This document shows positions 56,837 through 64,000 of a DNA stretch of 64,000 bases, in pieces (position 1 is the stretch's first letter; each line of letters starts with the position of its first letter). Origin of the DNA: Myxococcaceae bacterium. GTDB taxonomy: Bacteria > Myxococcota_A > Polyangia > Polyangiales > Ga0077539. The translations under genes were made by a program, and so were the position numbers. The DNA is taken from positions 1 to 64,000 of the forward strand of contig SCUS01000113.1 in NCBI GenBank assembly GCA_004297725.1. The letters run 5' to 3'. The notes beneath the pieces were generated by a model. It worked only from the letters and a program-made list of their open reading frames with translations, was not told where the DNA came from and searched no databases.

Positions 56837-57703
56837 ATGAAGACCACCGTCGCGGTCATCCAGTGTCCCCTCGGCGATGACCGGGAGACCAACGTCGCCC
56901 GGGTCATCGACCACGTCCGCTCCGCCGCCGCGCGGGGCGCCAACGTCATCCTCCCCCCGGAGCTGTTCGAAGGGCCCTATTTCTGCCGCGTGGAGGACGA
57001 GCGCGAGCTGCTCCGCGCGATGCCCTTCGAGAACAACCCCACCATCGCCCGCTTCTCCGAGCTGGCCCGCGAGCTCGGGGTGGTGATCCCGGTGTCCTTC
57101 TTCGAGGTGGCGGGTCAGGCCTACTACAACAGCCTCGCCATGGTGGACGCCGACGGCGCCGTCATGGGCCTCTATCGCAAGAGCCACATCCCCGACGGCC
57201 CGGGCTACGAGGAGAAGTTCTACTTCCGCCCCGGCGACACCGGCTTCAAGGTCTGGAACACCCGCCACGGCAGCCTCGGCGTCGGCATCTGCTGGGACCA
57301 GTGGTACCCCGAGTGCGCCCGCGCGATGATGCTCCTCGGGGCCGAGCTGCTGCTCTACCCCACCGCCATCGGCAGCGAGCCCCACGACCCCTCGCTCGAC
57401 ACCCGCGACCCGTGGCAGCGCGCGATGATCGGCCACGCCGTCTCCAACGTGGTCCCGGTGTGCGGCGCCAACCGCATCGGCACCGAGGACGGTCAGGTCT
57501 TCTACGGCAGCTCCTTCTGCGCCGACCACCGTGGCGACATGGTCGCCGAGCTCTCCCGCACCGAGGAGGGAGCCGCCGTCGCCACCTTCGACCTGGCGCT
57601 CTCCCGCCGGATGCGCGGCGCCTGGGGCTTCTTCCGCGACCGCCGCGCCGACCTCTACGACGTGCTCCTCACCGCGGACGGGCGGCGACCGGTCAAGCCG
57701 TGA
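56837..57703 (+). CDS. aguB: N-carbamoylputrescine amidase
   Basis: A 288-aa nitrilase-superfamily amidase with the catalytic triad Glu42 (LPPELFEG), Lys115 (YRKSHIPDG) and Cys152 (GVGICWDQWYPE). The DGPGYEEKFYFRPGDTGF segment is typical of AguB, which hydrolyses N-carbamoylputrescine to putrescine, CO2 and ammonia. It directly follows aguA, and its stop overlaps the start of the next gene by 4 bp. Confidence 0.93.
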   Translation: MKTTVAVIQCPLGDDRETNVARVIDHVRSAAARGANVILPPELFEGPYFCRVEDERELLRAMPFENNPTIARFSELARELGVVIPVSFFEVAGQAYYNSLAMVDADGAVMGLYRKSHIPDGPGYEEKFYFRPGDTGFKVWNTRHGSLGVGICWDQWYPECARAMMLLGAELLLYPTAIGSEPHDPSLDTRDPWQRAMIGHAVSNVVPVCGANRIGTEDGQVFYGSSFCADHRGDMVAELSRTEEGAAVATFDLALSRRMRGAWGFFRDRRADLYDVLLTADGRRPVKP

Positions 57704-58614
57704 CCGCCCGCGCCTTCGCCGCGCTCTCCCCCCTCCGCCCCGGCGACGCCGTCGCGGTGATCTCCCCCAGCGGCCCGGTCGACCACGCCGAGCTCGACGC
57801 CGGCGTGGCCCATCACGAGGGCCGCTACCGGGTGCGCCTCGGCGCCTCGGCGCGCGGCCGCCACGGCTTCCTCGCCGGGCACGACGACGCTCGCGCGGCG
57901 GACATCACCGCGGCCCTCGAAGACCGCAGCCTCCGCGCGGTGCACGCCGCCCGCGGAGGCTACGGGCTCACCCGCCTCCTCGACGACCACGCCCACCGGT
58001 GGATCGAGCTCCTGCGCCGCGACCCGAAGCCCCTGGTGGGCTTCAGCGACGTGACCGCGCTCCACGCCGTATGGTCCCTCGCGGGCGTGCGCTCGATTCA
58101 CGGGGCGATGGTGCTCGCGCTCGGCCGCCGCGGCGGCGACGCCGAGCTCGTCTCGGTGCTGGAGGGCGCCACCCCCGAGCCCTGGACGGGCCTCGCCACC
58201 TGGAGCGAGGGCCCCGCTCCCTCCGTGCGCGGCCGCGCGATGGGGGGCAACCTCTCGCTCCTCGCGGCGCTCCAGGGCACTGCCTCACAGCTCCCCCTGC
58301 AGGACTCGGTGCTCTTCCTCGAAGACGTCGGCGAGGCGCCCTACCGCATCGACCGGATGCTCACCTCGCTGCGCTCCTCCGGGGCGCTTCGCGGGGTGCG
58401 CGCGGTGGTGCTCGGGGAGTTCACCCGCTGCGACGCGCGCGACGACGGCGTCACCGTCGAGCGGGTGCTGAGGGAGCGCCTCTCGACGCTGGGGGTCCCG
58501 GTGCTGGCGGGCGCCCCCTTCGGTCACGGCGAGCACCACCGCCCGTGGGTGCAGGGCGCCGAGGTCACGGTGCGCCGCGACGGTGTGGTGGTCTTCGAGG
58601 AGGGCCTCTCGTGA
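57700..58614 (+). CDS. ldcA: LD-carboxypeptidase (peptidase S66)
   Basis: Predicted 304-aa murein tetrapeptide LD-carboxypeptidase: VAVISPSGPV at the N-terminus, AARGGYGLTRLL, the nucleophile Ser116 in LVGFSDVTAL, and the late His in FGHGEHH. Such enzymes trim tetrapeptide to tripeptide, the substrate of Mpl (encoded at 34386-35819), so both would serve cell-wall recycling. MccF-like self-immunity peptidases share the fold. GTG start, overlapping the aguB stop. Confidence 0.88.
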   Translation: MTARAFAALSPLRPGDAVAVISPSGPVDHAELDAGVAHHEGRYRVRLGASARGRHGFLAGHDDARAADITAALEDRSLRAVHAARGGYGLTRLLDDHAHRWIELLRRDPKPLVGFSDVTALHAVWSLAGVRSIHGAMVLALGRRGGDAELVSVLEGATPEPWTGLATWSEGPAPSVRGRAMGGNLSLLAALQGTASQLPLQDSVLFLEDVGEAPYRIDRMLTSLRSSGALRGVRAVVLGEFTRCDARDDGVTVERVLRERLSTLGVPVLAGAPFGHGEHHRPWVQGAEVTVRRDGVVVFEEGLS

Positions 58615-59045
58615 AGCGCCTGGGCATCGACCTGGGCGCGCGCCGCATCGGCGTGGCGGTGCACTCCGAGGAGGGCGTGCCCGCGCGGCCGCTGGAGACG
58701 CTGGTGCTGTCCGAGCCCACGCAGGCGGTCAACGCGGTGGTCGCCGTGGCGCAGCGCGAGGCCGCCGAGGAGGTCGTCGTGGGACTGCCCCTCAACATGG
58801 ACGGTAGCGAGGGGATGAAGGCCCGCCTGGCGCGCACCTTCGCCGGGCTGCTGGGCCGCAAGACGAAGCTGCCGGTCATCCTCTGGGACGAGCGGCTCAG
58901 CACGGTGCAGGCGCAGCGGGCGCGCACGGCGTCGGGTCGACGGGGGAGGGAGGGCATCGACGCGGAGGTGGCGGCGATCCTGCTGCAGGCCTACCTCGAC
59001 TCGAAGGCGGGAGCGGGCTCTTGGCAGGACGACCCAGACCAGTAG
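58611..59045 (+). CDS. ruvX: RuvX/YqgF family nuclease
   Basis: A 144-aa RNase H-fold protein: LGIDLGARRIGVA, VVVGLPLNMDGSEG, ILWDERLSTVQAQ and IDAEVAAILLQAYLD are diagnostic of YqgF, a putative Holliday-junction resolvase or pre-16S rRNA nuclease. GTG start overlaps the LD-carboxypeptidase stop, and mltG starts inside its 3' end. Confidence 0.92.
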   Translation: MKRLGIDLGARRIGVAVHSEEGVPARPLETLVLSEPTQAVNAVVAVAQREAAEEVVVGLPLNMDGSEGMKARLARTFAGLLGRKTKLPVILWDERLSTVQAQRARTASGRRGREGIDAEVAAILLQAYLDSKAGAGSWQDDPDQ

Positions 59046-60271
59046 CGAAGCCTCCCACGAAGGCGCCCGCGAAGCCGTCGTCGAAGCCCCCGGTCCGGGC
59101 CTCCCGTCGCTCGCGCTCCCGCGGCGCTCCCCCGCGTCGCCCGCTCGCGATCGCCCTCGCGGTGCTCGCGGCGCTCACGGCGCTGTGCGCCTTCGGGGTC
59201 CTGGTCTACCTGCGCACTCCCCACCGGGGGCGCGGCCGCCCGGTGCGCATCACCGTCGCCGAGGGCGCCGACTCCGCCGCGGTGACCCGCGCGCTCTGGT
59301 CCGCCGGGGTCATCGACCACCCGTGGCTCTTCCACATGCTGGCGGCCGTCACCGGCGTCGCCGACCGCGCCCACCGGGGGACCGTCGCCCTCCGGGACGA
59401 CCTCACCCCCTACGCGGTGCTCCGCACGCTCCACCGGGGCGTCGCGGGGTTGATACGGGTGACCATCCCGGAGGGCTACACCCGCTTCGACATCGCCCGC
59501 CGGCTGGAGTCCGCCGGGGTCTGCCCCGCCGCGGATTTCATTGCCCACACCGAAGACCCGGTCTTGCTCCAACGATATGGCTTGAGCGGCTCGCTGGAGG
59601 GATATCTCTTCCCGGACACCTACGACCTCCCTCCCGACTCTCCCGCGGGTCGGGTGGTCGAGCGCATGGTGGCCGAGCTCTCCCGGCATCTGCGCGAGCT
59701 GAAGGCGAGCCACCCCGACGGGGTCCTCCGGGCGGCCTCGCTCTCGGGCTCCGACGAGGGGCCGGCGAGCCCTTCCCCTGGCGGCTTCGACCGCGCCGAC
59801 CGGCTGATCGTCACCCTCGCCTCGCTGGTCGAGCGGGAGACCGGCTCACCCGACGACCGCGCCCACGTCGCCTCGGTCTTCTGGAACCGACTGCGCCTCC
59901 CGGACTTCCGCCCGCGACTTCTCCAGAGCGACCCGACTGTGGTCTATGGCTGTACCGTGATGGCCGCCCGGGGCACCCCGCTGCCCTCCTGCGACCGCGG
60001 CGACGGGGGCGTCCGTCGCGGCATCACGGGCGCGATGCTCACGGACCGCGGCAACCCCTACAACACCTATCAGCACGAGGGCGTGCCGCCCGGGGCGATC
60101 GCCAACCCGGGGGCGGCGGCGCTCTCCGCGGTGCTCGCTCCCACGAGCGATCAGGACCTGTACTTCGTGGCGATGGGGAGCGGCCGATCGGCCTTCGCCC
60201 CGACGCTGGAGGAGCACCGCCGCAATGTGCAGCGCTACCTCCGCCGGGGAGACGCGGGCGTCAGCCCTTGA
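59021..60271 (+). CDS. mltG: Endolytic murein transglycosylase MltG
   Basis: Predicted 416-aa membrane-anchored lytic transglycosylase. A basic Pro/Lys/Arg cytosolic N-terminus precedes one membrane helix (about 41-64), a LysM-like region (VRITVAEGADSAAV, IRVTIPEGYTRFDIARRL) and the YceG catalytic domain with Glu271 in ASLVERETGSPDDR, LLQSDPTVVYG, and NPYNTYQHEGVPPGAIANPG. It cleaves nascent glycan strands. The start is a TTG at 59021, overlapping ruvX by 25 bp, typical ruvX-mltG linkage. The 3' end overlaps the convergent gene by 11 bp. Confidence 0.92.
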   Translation: MAGRPRPVAKPPTKAPAKPSSKPPVRASRRSRSRGAPPRRPLAIALAVLAALTALCAFGVLVYLRTPHRGRGRPVRITVAEGADSAAVTRALWSAGVIDHPWLFHMLAAVTGVADRAHRGTVALRDDLTPYAVLRTLHRGVAGLIRVTIPEGYTRFDIARRLESAGVCPAADFIAHTEDPVLLQRYGLSGSLEGYLFPDTYDLPPDSPAGRVVERMVAELSRHLRELKASHPDGVLRAASLSGSDEGPASPSPGGFDRADRLIVTLASLVERETGSPDDRAHVASVFWNRLRLPDFRPRLLQSDPTVVYGCTVMAARGTPLPSCDRGDGGVRRGITGAMLTDRGNPYNTYQHEGVPPGAIANPGAAALSAVLAPTSDQDLYFVAMGSGRSAFAPTLEEHRRNVQRYLRRGDAGVSP

Positions 60272-61421
60272 AGCCGTACTCGGCCTGGAGCAGCTTCGCG
60301 ATGGTCTGGAGCTGCATGTTGGAAGTGCCCTCGTAGATCTTGCCGATCTTGGCGTCGCGGAAGAACTTCTCCAGCGGATAGTCCTTGGTGAAGCCGACGC
60401 CTCCGACGAACTCCACGCAGAGCGACGCGACCCGCTCGGCCACCTCGCTGGCGTGCAGCTTGGCCATGGCGGCTTCCTTGATGAAGGGCTGCCCGGCGTC
60501 CTTGAGGCGCGCGGCGTTGTAGACCATCAGCCGGGCGCTCTCGATCTCCACCGCGCAGCGCGCGTACTGGAACTGCACCCCCTGGAAGTTGCCGATCACC
60601 TGCCCGAACTGCTTGCGCTCGTGCATGTACTTCATGGCGTAGTCGAAGGCGCCCTGGGCGAGCCCGAGCATCTGCGCCCCGATGCCGATGCGGCCCTCGT
60701 TGAGGGTCTCGATGGCGATCTTGTAGCCCTTGCCCACCTCGCCGAGCACGTTGTCGAGAGGCACCTCGCAGTCCTCCATGATGAGCTCGCAGGTCGACGA
60801 GGCGCGGATGCCCAGCTTGTCTTCCTTCTTGCCCACGGAGAACCCCGGGAAGCTCCGCTCGACCAGGAAGGCCGTAATGCCCTTGTATCCCTTGGAGGGG
60901 TCGACGTTGGCGAACACGATGAAGAGCGTCGACTCGTTGGCGTTGGTGATCCACAGCTTGCGGCCGTTGAGGATCCACTTGTCGCCCTTCTTCTCCGCCT
61001 TCGCCGCGAGGGCGAAGGCATCGCTCCCGGAGCCCGCCTCGCTCAGCGCGTAGGACCCGACCCACTCCCGCGCGAGCTTCGGGAGGTACTGCTGCTTCTG
61101 GGCGTCCGTGGCCCAGCGGATGACCGCGTTGGCGACCAGGGTGTTCTGCACGTCCACCAGCACCGAGACGCTCGGGTCGACGGTGGCGAAGCCCTCCACG
61201 GCGAGGGCGGCGTTGAAGAAGCTGGAGCCCGACCCGCCGTACTGCTCGGGCACCTCGACGCCCATCACCCCGAGGTCGAAGAGGTCGGGGAGGAGTTCCT
61301 TGTCGAGGGCGCCATGGTGGTCCATCGAGGCGACACGGGGGCCCACGCGGTCACGGGCGAAGCCGAGCACGGCGTCGCGAAACATCTTCTCGTCGGGCGA
61401 AAGCTGGGTGAGCGAGGTCAT
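60261..61421 (-). CDS. Acyl-CoA dehydrogenase (short-chain/butyryl type)
   Basis: A 386-aa FAD enzyme: YALSEAGSGSDAFALAAKAEKK, WITNANESTLFIVF, IGIGAQMLGLAQGAFDYA, and the late catalytic segment FFRDAKIGKIYEGTSNMQ, whose Glu (YEGTS) is the catalytic base in the short-chain/butyryl branch. It acts in fatty acid or amino acid degradation. It is divergent from pilA and has a tail-to-tail overlap with mltG. Confidence 0.92.
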   Translation of the reverse strand: MTSLTQLSPDEKMFRDAVLGFARDRVGPRVASMDHHGALDKELLPDLFDLGVMGVEVPEQYGGSGSSFFNAALAVEGFATVDPSVSVLVDVQNTLVANAVIRWATDAQKQQYLPKLAREWVGSYALSEAGSGSDAFALAAKAEKKGDKWILNGRKLWITNANESTLFIVFANVDPSKGYKGITAFLVERSFPGFSVGKKEDKLGIRASSTCELIMEDCEVPLDNVLGEVGKGYKIAIETLNEGRIGIGAQMLGLAQGAFDYAMKYMHERKQFGQVIGNFQGVQFQYARCAVEIESARLMVYNAARLKDAGQPFIKEAAMAKLHASEVAERVASLCVEFVGGVGFTKDYPLEKFFRDAKIGKIYEGTSNMQLQTIAKLLQAEYGFKG

Positions 61422-61568
61422 GGCGCGGAATGTAGGGCCAACCCCCTGCGAACCTCAATGCGCTGCCGCCTCGCAACGATTACGCACCGACCATCAGGGG
61501 CACTGGCAGGTGACGCAATCTGTCAGCGGCCACCCGGGTGAATTCCACGGAATGGCGTCGAGGAGCGG

Positions 61569-61584
61569 CGGCACGAGGCGTGCT
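61569..61584 (+). promoter_or_regulatory. Predicted sigma-54 promoter of pilA
   Basis: CGGCACGAGGCGTGCT matches the -24/-12 consensus TGGCACG-N4-TTGCW: GGCACG is complete, GG (61570-61571) and GC (61582-61583) have the right 12-base offset, and TGCT ends it. Transcription would begin near 61595, leaving a leader of about 95 bases before pilA. Myxobacterial pilA is known to be sigma-54/PilR dependent. Confidence 0.6.
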
Positions 61585-61690
61585 GCCAGCGCGTGGGAGA
61601 CATGGGCTTTCCTGGTTCCACGGCGAACGCGATCAGGGTAGAGGGCGGAGATCGAAGCAGTGCTTTGGGGGCAGTTGTGGGGAGGCATCC

Positions 61691-62209
61691 ATGAAGACAT
61701 CGAGAGTGATTCGTAGAAGCGGGGCGGTCGAGGTCGGGTTCACCCTGGTCGAGCTGATGATCGTGGTGGTGATCCTGGGCATCCTCGCGGCGGTCGCGAT
61801 CCCTGCCTTCAGCCGATATGTGAAGCGGAGCAAGACCTCCGAGGCCAGCGCCGGCATCGCCTCGATGTATCGGCTCCAGCTCAGCTATTACGAGAACACC
61901 CAGGAGCGCACGAGCGCCACGAGCTTCGCCACCTGCAGCGCCCTTCCCACCGCGGCGCCGACCGCCAGCAAGTACCCCGCGAACGTCACCCTGTGGATGA
62001 ACAGCTCGGACTGGAACTCCCTCGGCTTCGTGATCGATCGCCCGCACTACTACCAGTACTCGACCGAGGGCACGAACACCGCGATGACCGCGCGGGCCGT
62101 CGGCAACATCGACGGCGACTCCACCAACTCCACCTTCGAGCGCTCGGCCCTGCTGAACTCTGGCGAGATCCAGGGGGCCCAGATTCGCATCGTCAACGAG
62201 CTGGAGTGA
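61691..62209 (+). CDS. pilA: Type IV pilin (PilA)
   Basis: A 172-aa prepilin: 16-residue basic leader, cleavage before Phe17 (EVG-FTLVELM), Glu at mature position 5, and the hydrophobic helix IVVVILGILAAVAIPAF. The globular part has a single Cys (FATCSALP), so no C-terminal disulfide loop, as in other myxobacterial pilins. GGAGG at 61681-61685 lies five bases from the ATG, one of the few clear Shine-Dalgarno sites here. Role: the pilus fibre for social motility. No other pil genes are near. Confidence 0.93.
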   Translation: MKTSRVIRRSGAVEVGFTLVELMIVVVILGILAAVAIPAFSRYVKRSKTSEASAGIASMYRLQLSYYENTQERTSATSFATCSALPTAAPTASKYPANVTLWMNSSDWNSLGFVIDRPHYYQYSTEGTNTAMTARAVGNIDGDSTNSTFERSALLNSGEIQGAQIRIVNELE

Positions 62210-63380
62210 GCCCGCAGTCCTCGGCCACGAGCGCGCTCAGCCGCGCGACCCCCTCCTCGAACTGATCCGTCCTCGGCAGCAGGCTCAGCACCATGTGCCC
62301 GTCGCCGGGCACGTCGAAGAAATACCCCGGCTGCACCAGCACGCCGCGCTCCAGCAGCGCGAGCACCCAGGCGTCGTCGTCCCGGGTCGCGGGCAGCCGC
62401 AGCACCGCCGACCACCCGCCCTCGACGGGCAGCAGCGAGACCGGGCTCTCGGCCGTGATCGCCCTCTTCAGCGTCGCGAGGTTGCGCGCGATGCGCTCCC
62501 GCACCGGGCGCTGCAGGGCCTCGCGGTGGCGCAGCCAGACCGGCGCCGCGCGCAGCACCGGGGCGCCCACCGAGAGGAAGCTGTCGGCGATGTGCTCCAG
62601 CCGCCGGAGGGCCTCGGAGCGCAGCGCGTCGGGGCCGCCGACGTGCACCCAGCCGAGCTTCATCTGCGGCAGCGCGAGGGTCTTGCTGAGCCCGCTCAGG
62701 GTGAAGGTGAGCACCTCGTCGCAGCCGACGAAGCTGGGCGCCCTGCGGGGGTCCTCGCGGTGCGGATACTCGAGGAAGACCTCGTCGACGAGGAGCGCGA
62801 GCCCGTGCTGGCGGCACCGGGCGAGGAGCGCCTCGCGGAGCTCGAGGGTGACGTAGGCCCCGGAGGGGTTGTTGGGGTGCACCAGCGCGATGGCCCGGGT
62901 GCTCGGGGTGATGGCCTCGTCGAGGGCGTCGAGGTCGAGCTCCCAGCGGCCGTGCCAGGTCGAGCCCACGGGGGTGAGCGCCACGCCCTCCAGCCGGGCG
63001 AGGTCGTCGAGGAGGGGGTAGCTCGGGTGCCCCACCACCACGGCGTCGCCGCGGTCGCAGAGCAGGTTGAAGAGCCAGCCGTAGGCCTCGCTGGTGCTGG
63101 CCGAGAGGCGCAGGTGCTCCGGGTCGACGGCGTAGCCCAGCGAGGCGTAGTACGAAGCGACGGCGGCGCGCGCGGGCAGGGGGCCCGCGGGGTCGGGGTC
63201 GTAGCGACCGACCGCTGGATCGGCGAGCGCGGCGATGAGCTCCGGGGCGAGCGGCGGGAGGTCGACCGCGGTGGGGTTGGAGGCGGTGAGGTCGATCAGG
63301 CCGGGGAGCGCGCGGCGCTCGGCGATGGCGACGCTGAGCGGCGACGGCCGGGTGATCCAGGCGGTGCGATCAGAGAACAT
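62193..63380 (-). CDS. PLP-dependent aminotransferase (class I/II)
   Basis: Predicted 395-aa fold-type I aminotransferase: DLTASNPTAVDLPP, HPNNPSGAYVT (substrate and PLP ring contacts), LLVDEVFLEY, and Lys233 in LSGLSKTLALPQMKLGW for the Schiff base. The specificity is not evident. Its end overlaps that of pilA by 17 bp, and its start overlaps the end of the upstream galT by 11 bp. Confidence 0.88.
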   Translation of the reverse strand: MFSDRTAWITRPSPLSVAIAERRALPGLIDLTASNPTAVDLPPLAPELIAALADPAVGRYDPDPAGPLPARAAVASYYASLGYAVDPEHLRLSASTSEAYGWLFNLLCDRGDAVVVGHPSYPLLDDLARLEGVALTPVGSTWHGRWELDLDALDEAITPSTRAIALVHPNNPSGAYVTLELREALLARCRQHGLALLVDEVFLEYPHREDPRRAPSFVGCDEVLTFTLSGLSKTLALPQMKLGWVHVGGPDALRSEALRRLEHIADSFLSVGAPVLRAAPVWLRHREALQRPVRERIARNLATLKRAITAESPVSLLPVEGGWSAVLRLPATRDDDAWVLALLERGVLVQPGYFFDVPGDGHMVLSLLPRTDQFEEGVARLSALVAEDCGLTPAR

Positions 63381-64000
63381 CGGAGGACCTCATCAGCGCG
63401 GCGGACTCCTCCGGGGAGAACACGGTGCACGACATCCCCCCGGAGAGCTCGAAGCCCGCGTCCCCTCCGCGGCGCACCTGGATCTCCAGAAGCCAGTGCG
63501 CCCAGGGCTCCCCCCACTTCGCCCTCGCGGGCTGCCGAAGCAGGAGGTTGTAGTCCGCGTCGCCGGAGACGCGGCGCACCTGTCGGAGCGTCTGCCGGAG
63601 CATCGCCGCGAGGGACCGGAGCAGCGCGTCGGGGGTGGCGCCGAAGTGGGCGATCGGAGCCCGAGGGACGATCCAGGTCTCGTGCGAGCGCGCGGAGGCC
63701 CACGGGCAGAGCGCGACGAAGTGAGGGTCCGAGGCGACGACCCGGTCGCCCGCGGCGAGCTCGGCGTCGATGAGCCACTGCACCAGCGACGAGCCCTCGC
63801 GGCGATGGTGTCGCGCGGCCACCGCATCGCGTCGGCGCACCGAGGGCGGCACCACGGGGCAGGTCATGACCTGCGAGTGCGGGTGACGGAGCGAGGCCCC
63901 GGAGCGAGGACCGCGGTTCTTGAAGAGCAGCACCGCGGCGGCGTCGGGGCGCTCTGCGAGGGCGCGGTGCCGCGAGCGGTGGAGGTCGAGCACCGTCGCC
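63370..64000 (-). CDS. galT: Galactose-1-phosphate uridylyltransferase, C-terminal part
   Basis: The gene runs off the right edge, so about two thirds of the usual 330-350 residues are present. LLFKNRGPRSGASLRHPHSQV contains the GASLxHPHSQ motif with the nucleophilic histidine of the HIT-like GalT family; HFVALCPWASARSHETWIVP follows. It transfers UMP between UDP-glucose and galactose 1-phosphate. The apparent start near 63993 is probably internal. Confidence 0.85.
   Translation of the reverse strand, partial: ATVLDLHRSRHRALAERPDAAAVLLFKNRGPRSGASLRHPHSQVMTCPVVPPSVRRRDAVAARHHRREGSSLVQWLIDAELAAGDRVVASDPHFVALCPWASARSHETWIVPRAPIAHFGATPDALLRSLAAMLRQTLRQVRRVSGDADYNLLLRQPARAKWGEPWAHWLLEIQVRRGGDAGFELSGGMSCTVFSPEESAALMRSSDVL

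Noticed and set aside
61504..61520. Second sigma-54-like site (TGGCAGGTGACGCA) before pilA
   Set aside because: The offset is 10 bases, too short; the site at 61569-61584 fits far better.

Overview
The window is GC-rich, densely coded chromosomal DNA from a member of the Myxococcota, most likely a Sandaracinus-like member of the Polyangia. The pointers are a MYXO-CTERM tail on one surface protein, a very long lipoprotein of repeated NGCE...HCGACG cysteine modules, a MopE-type metal-binding motif, two large Hanks-type Ser/Thr kinases, many short lipoproteins, frequent GTG/TTG starts, and a pilA-type pilin. I saw no rRNA, tRNA, IS element, prophage or CRISPR array. The genus is inference.

Layout. 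1-229: array of 35-bp repeats. 230-10081 (minus): cysteine-module/FG-GAP lipoprotein, dicarboxylate-type symporter coupled to an acyl-CoA dehydrogenase, and a MYXO-CTERM protein. 10193-13516 (plus): alpha/beta-hydrolase lipoprotein, zinc-ribbon protein, Pro/Ala-rich lipoprotein. A 24-bp perfect hairpin separates these from a minus-strand block: P460-like cytochrome, phospholipase C-like phosphoesterase, then a compact five-gene unit read pqqD - pqqE - unknown - di-haem oxidoreductase - imelysin. 20517-23626 (plus): orphan histidine kinase, outer-membrane barrel, enoyl-ACP-reductase-like SDR.

23872-32339 (plus) is an eight-gene nitrite/NO region: copper nitrite reductase fused to cytochrome c, NirV, Sco, an outer-membrane protein, a Crp/Fnr regulator, a radical SAM/SPASM protein, HemY-type protoporphyrinogen oxidase and NnrS. 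After a second, inverted copy of the 34/35-bp repeat come RNase R/II and Mpl (minus), an OmpA-like TSP3 protein and kinase 1 (plus), a small protein, and a minus-strand operon of five genes with four successive 4-bp overlaps (RlmI-like, HAD, 204-aa membrane protein, methyltransferase, DUF167).

44436-52340 (plus): membrane metallophosphoesterase, kinase 2, M1-like peptidase, GNAT acetyltransferase, DUF6748-like lipoprotein, alpha/beta hydrolase. Then a DUF3160 lipoprotein gene broken by an in-frame TGA, a SprT/DUF2786 protein, an aguA-aguB-ldcA-ruvX-mltG run (putrescine synthesis, then cell-wall recycling and DNA processing), a second acyl-CoA dehydrogenase, pilA with a good sigma-54 promoter match, an aminotransferase, and the C-terminal part of galT at the right edge.

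The two most system-like loci are the nirK-nnrS region and the pqqD/pqqE/unknown/di-haem/imelysin unit. The second has no pqqA, pqqB or pqqC beside it and is the best candidate here for undescribed biology.
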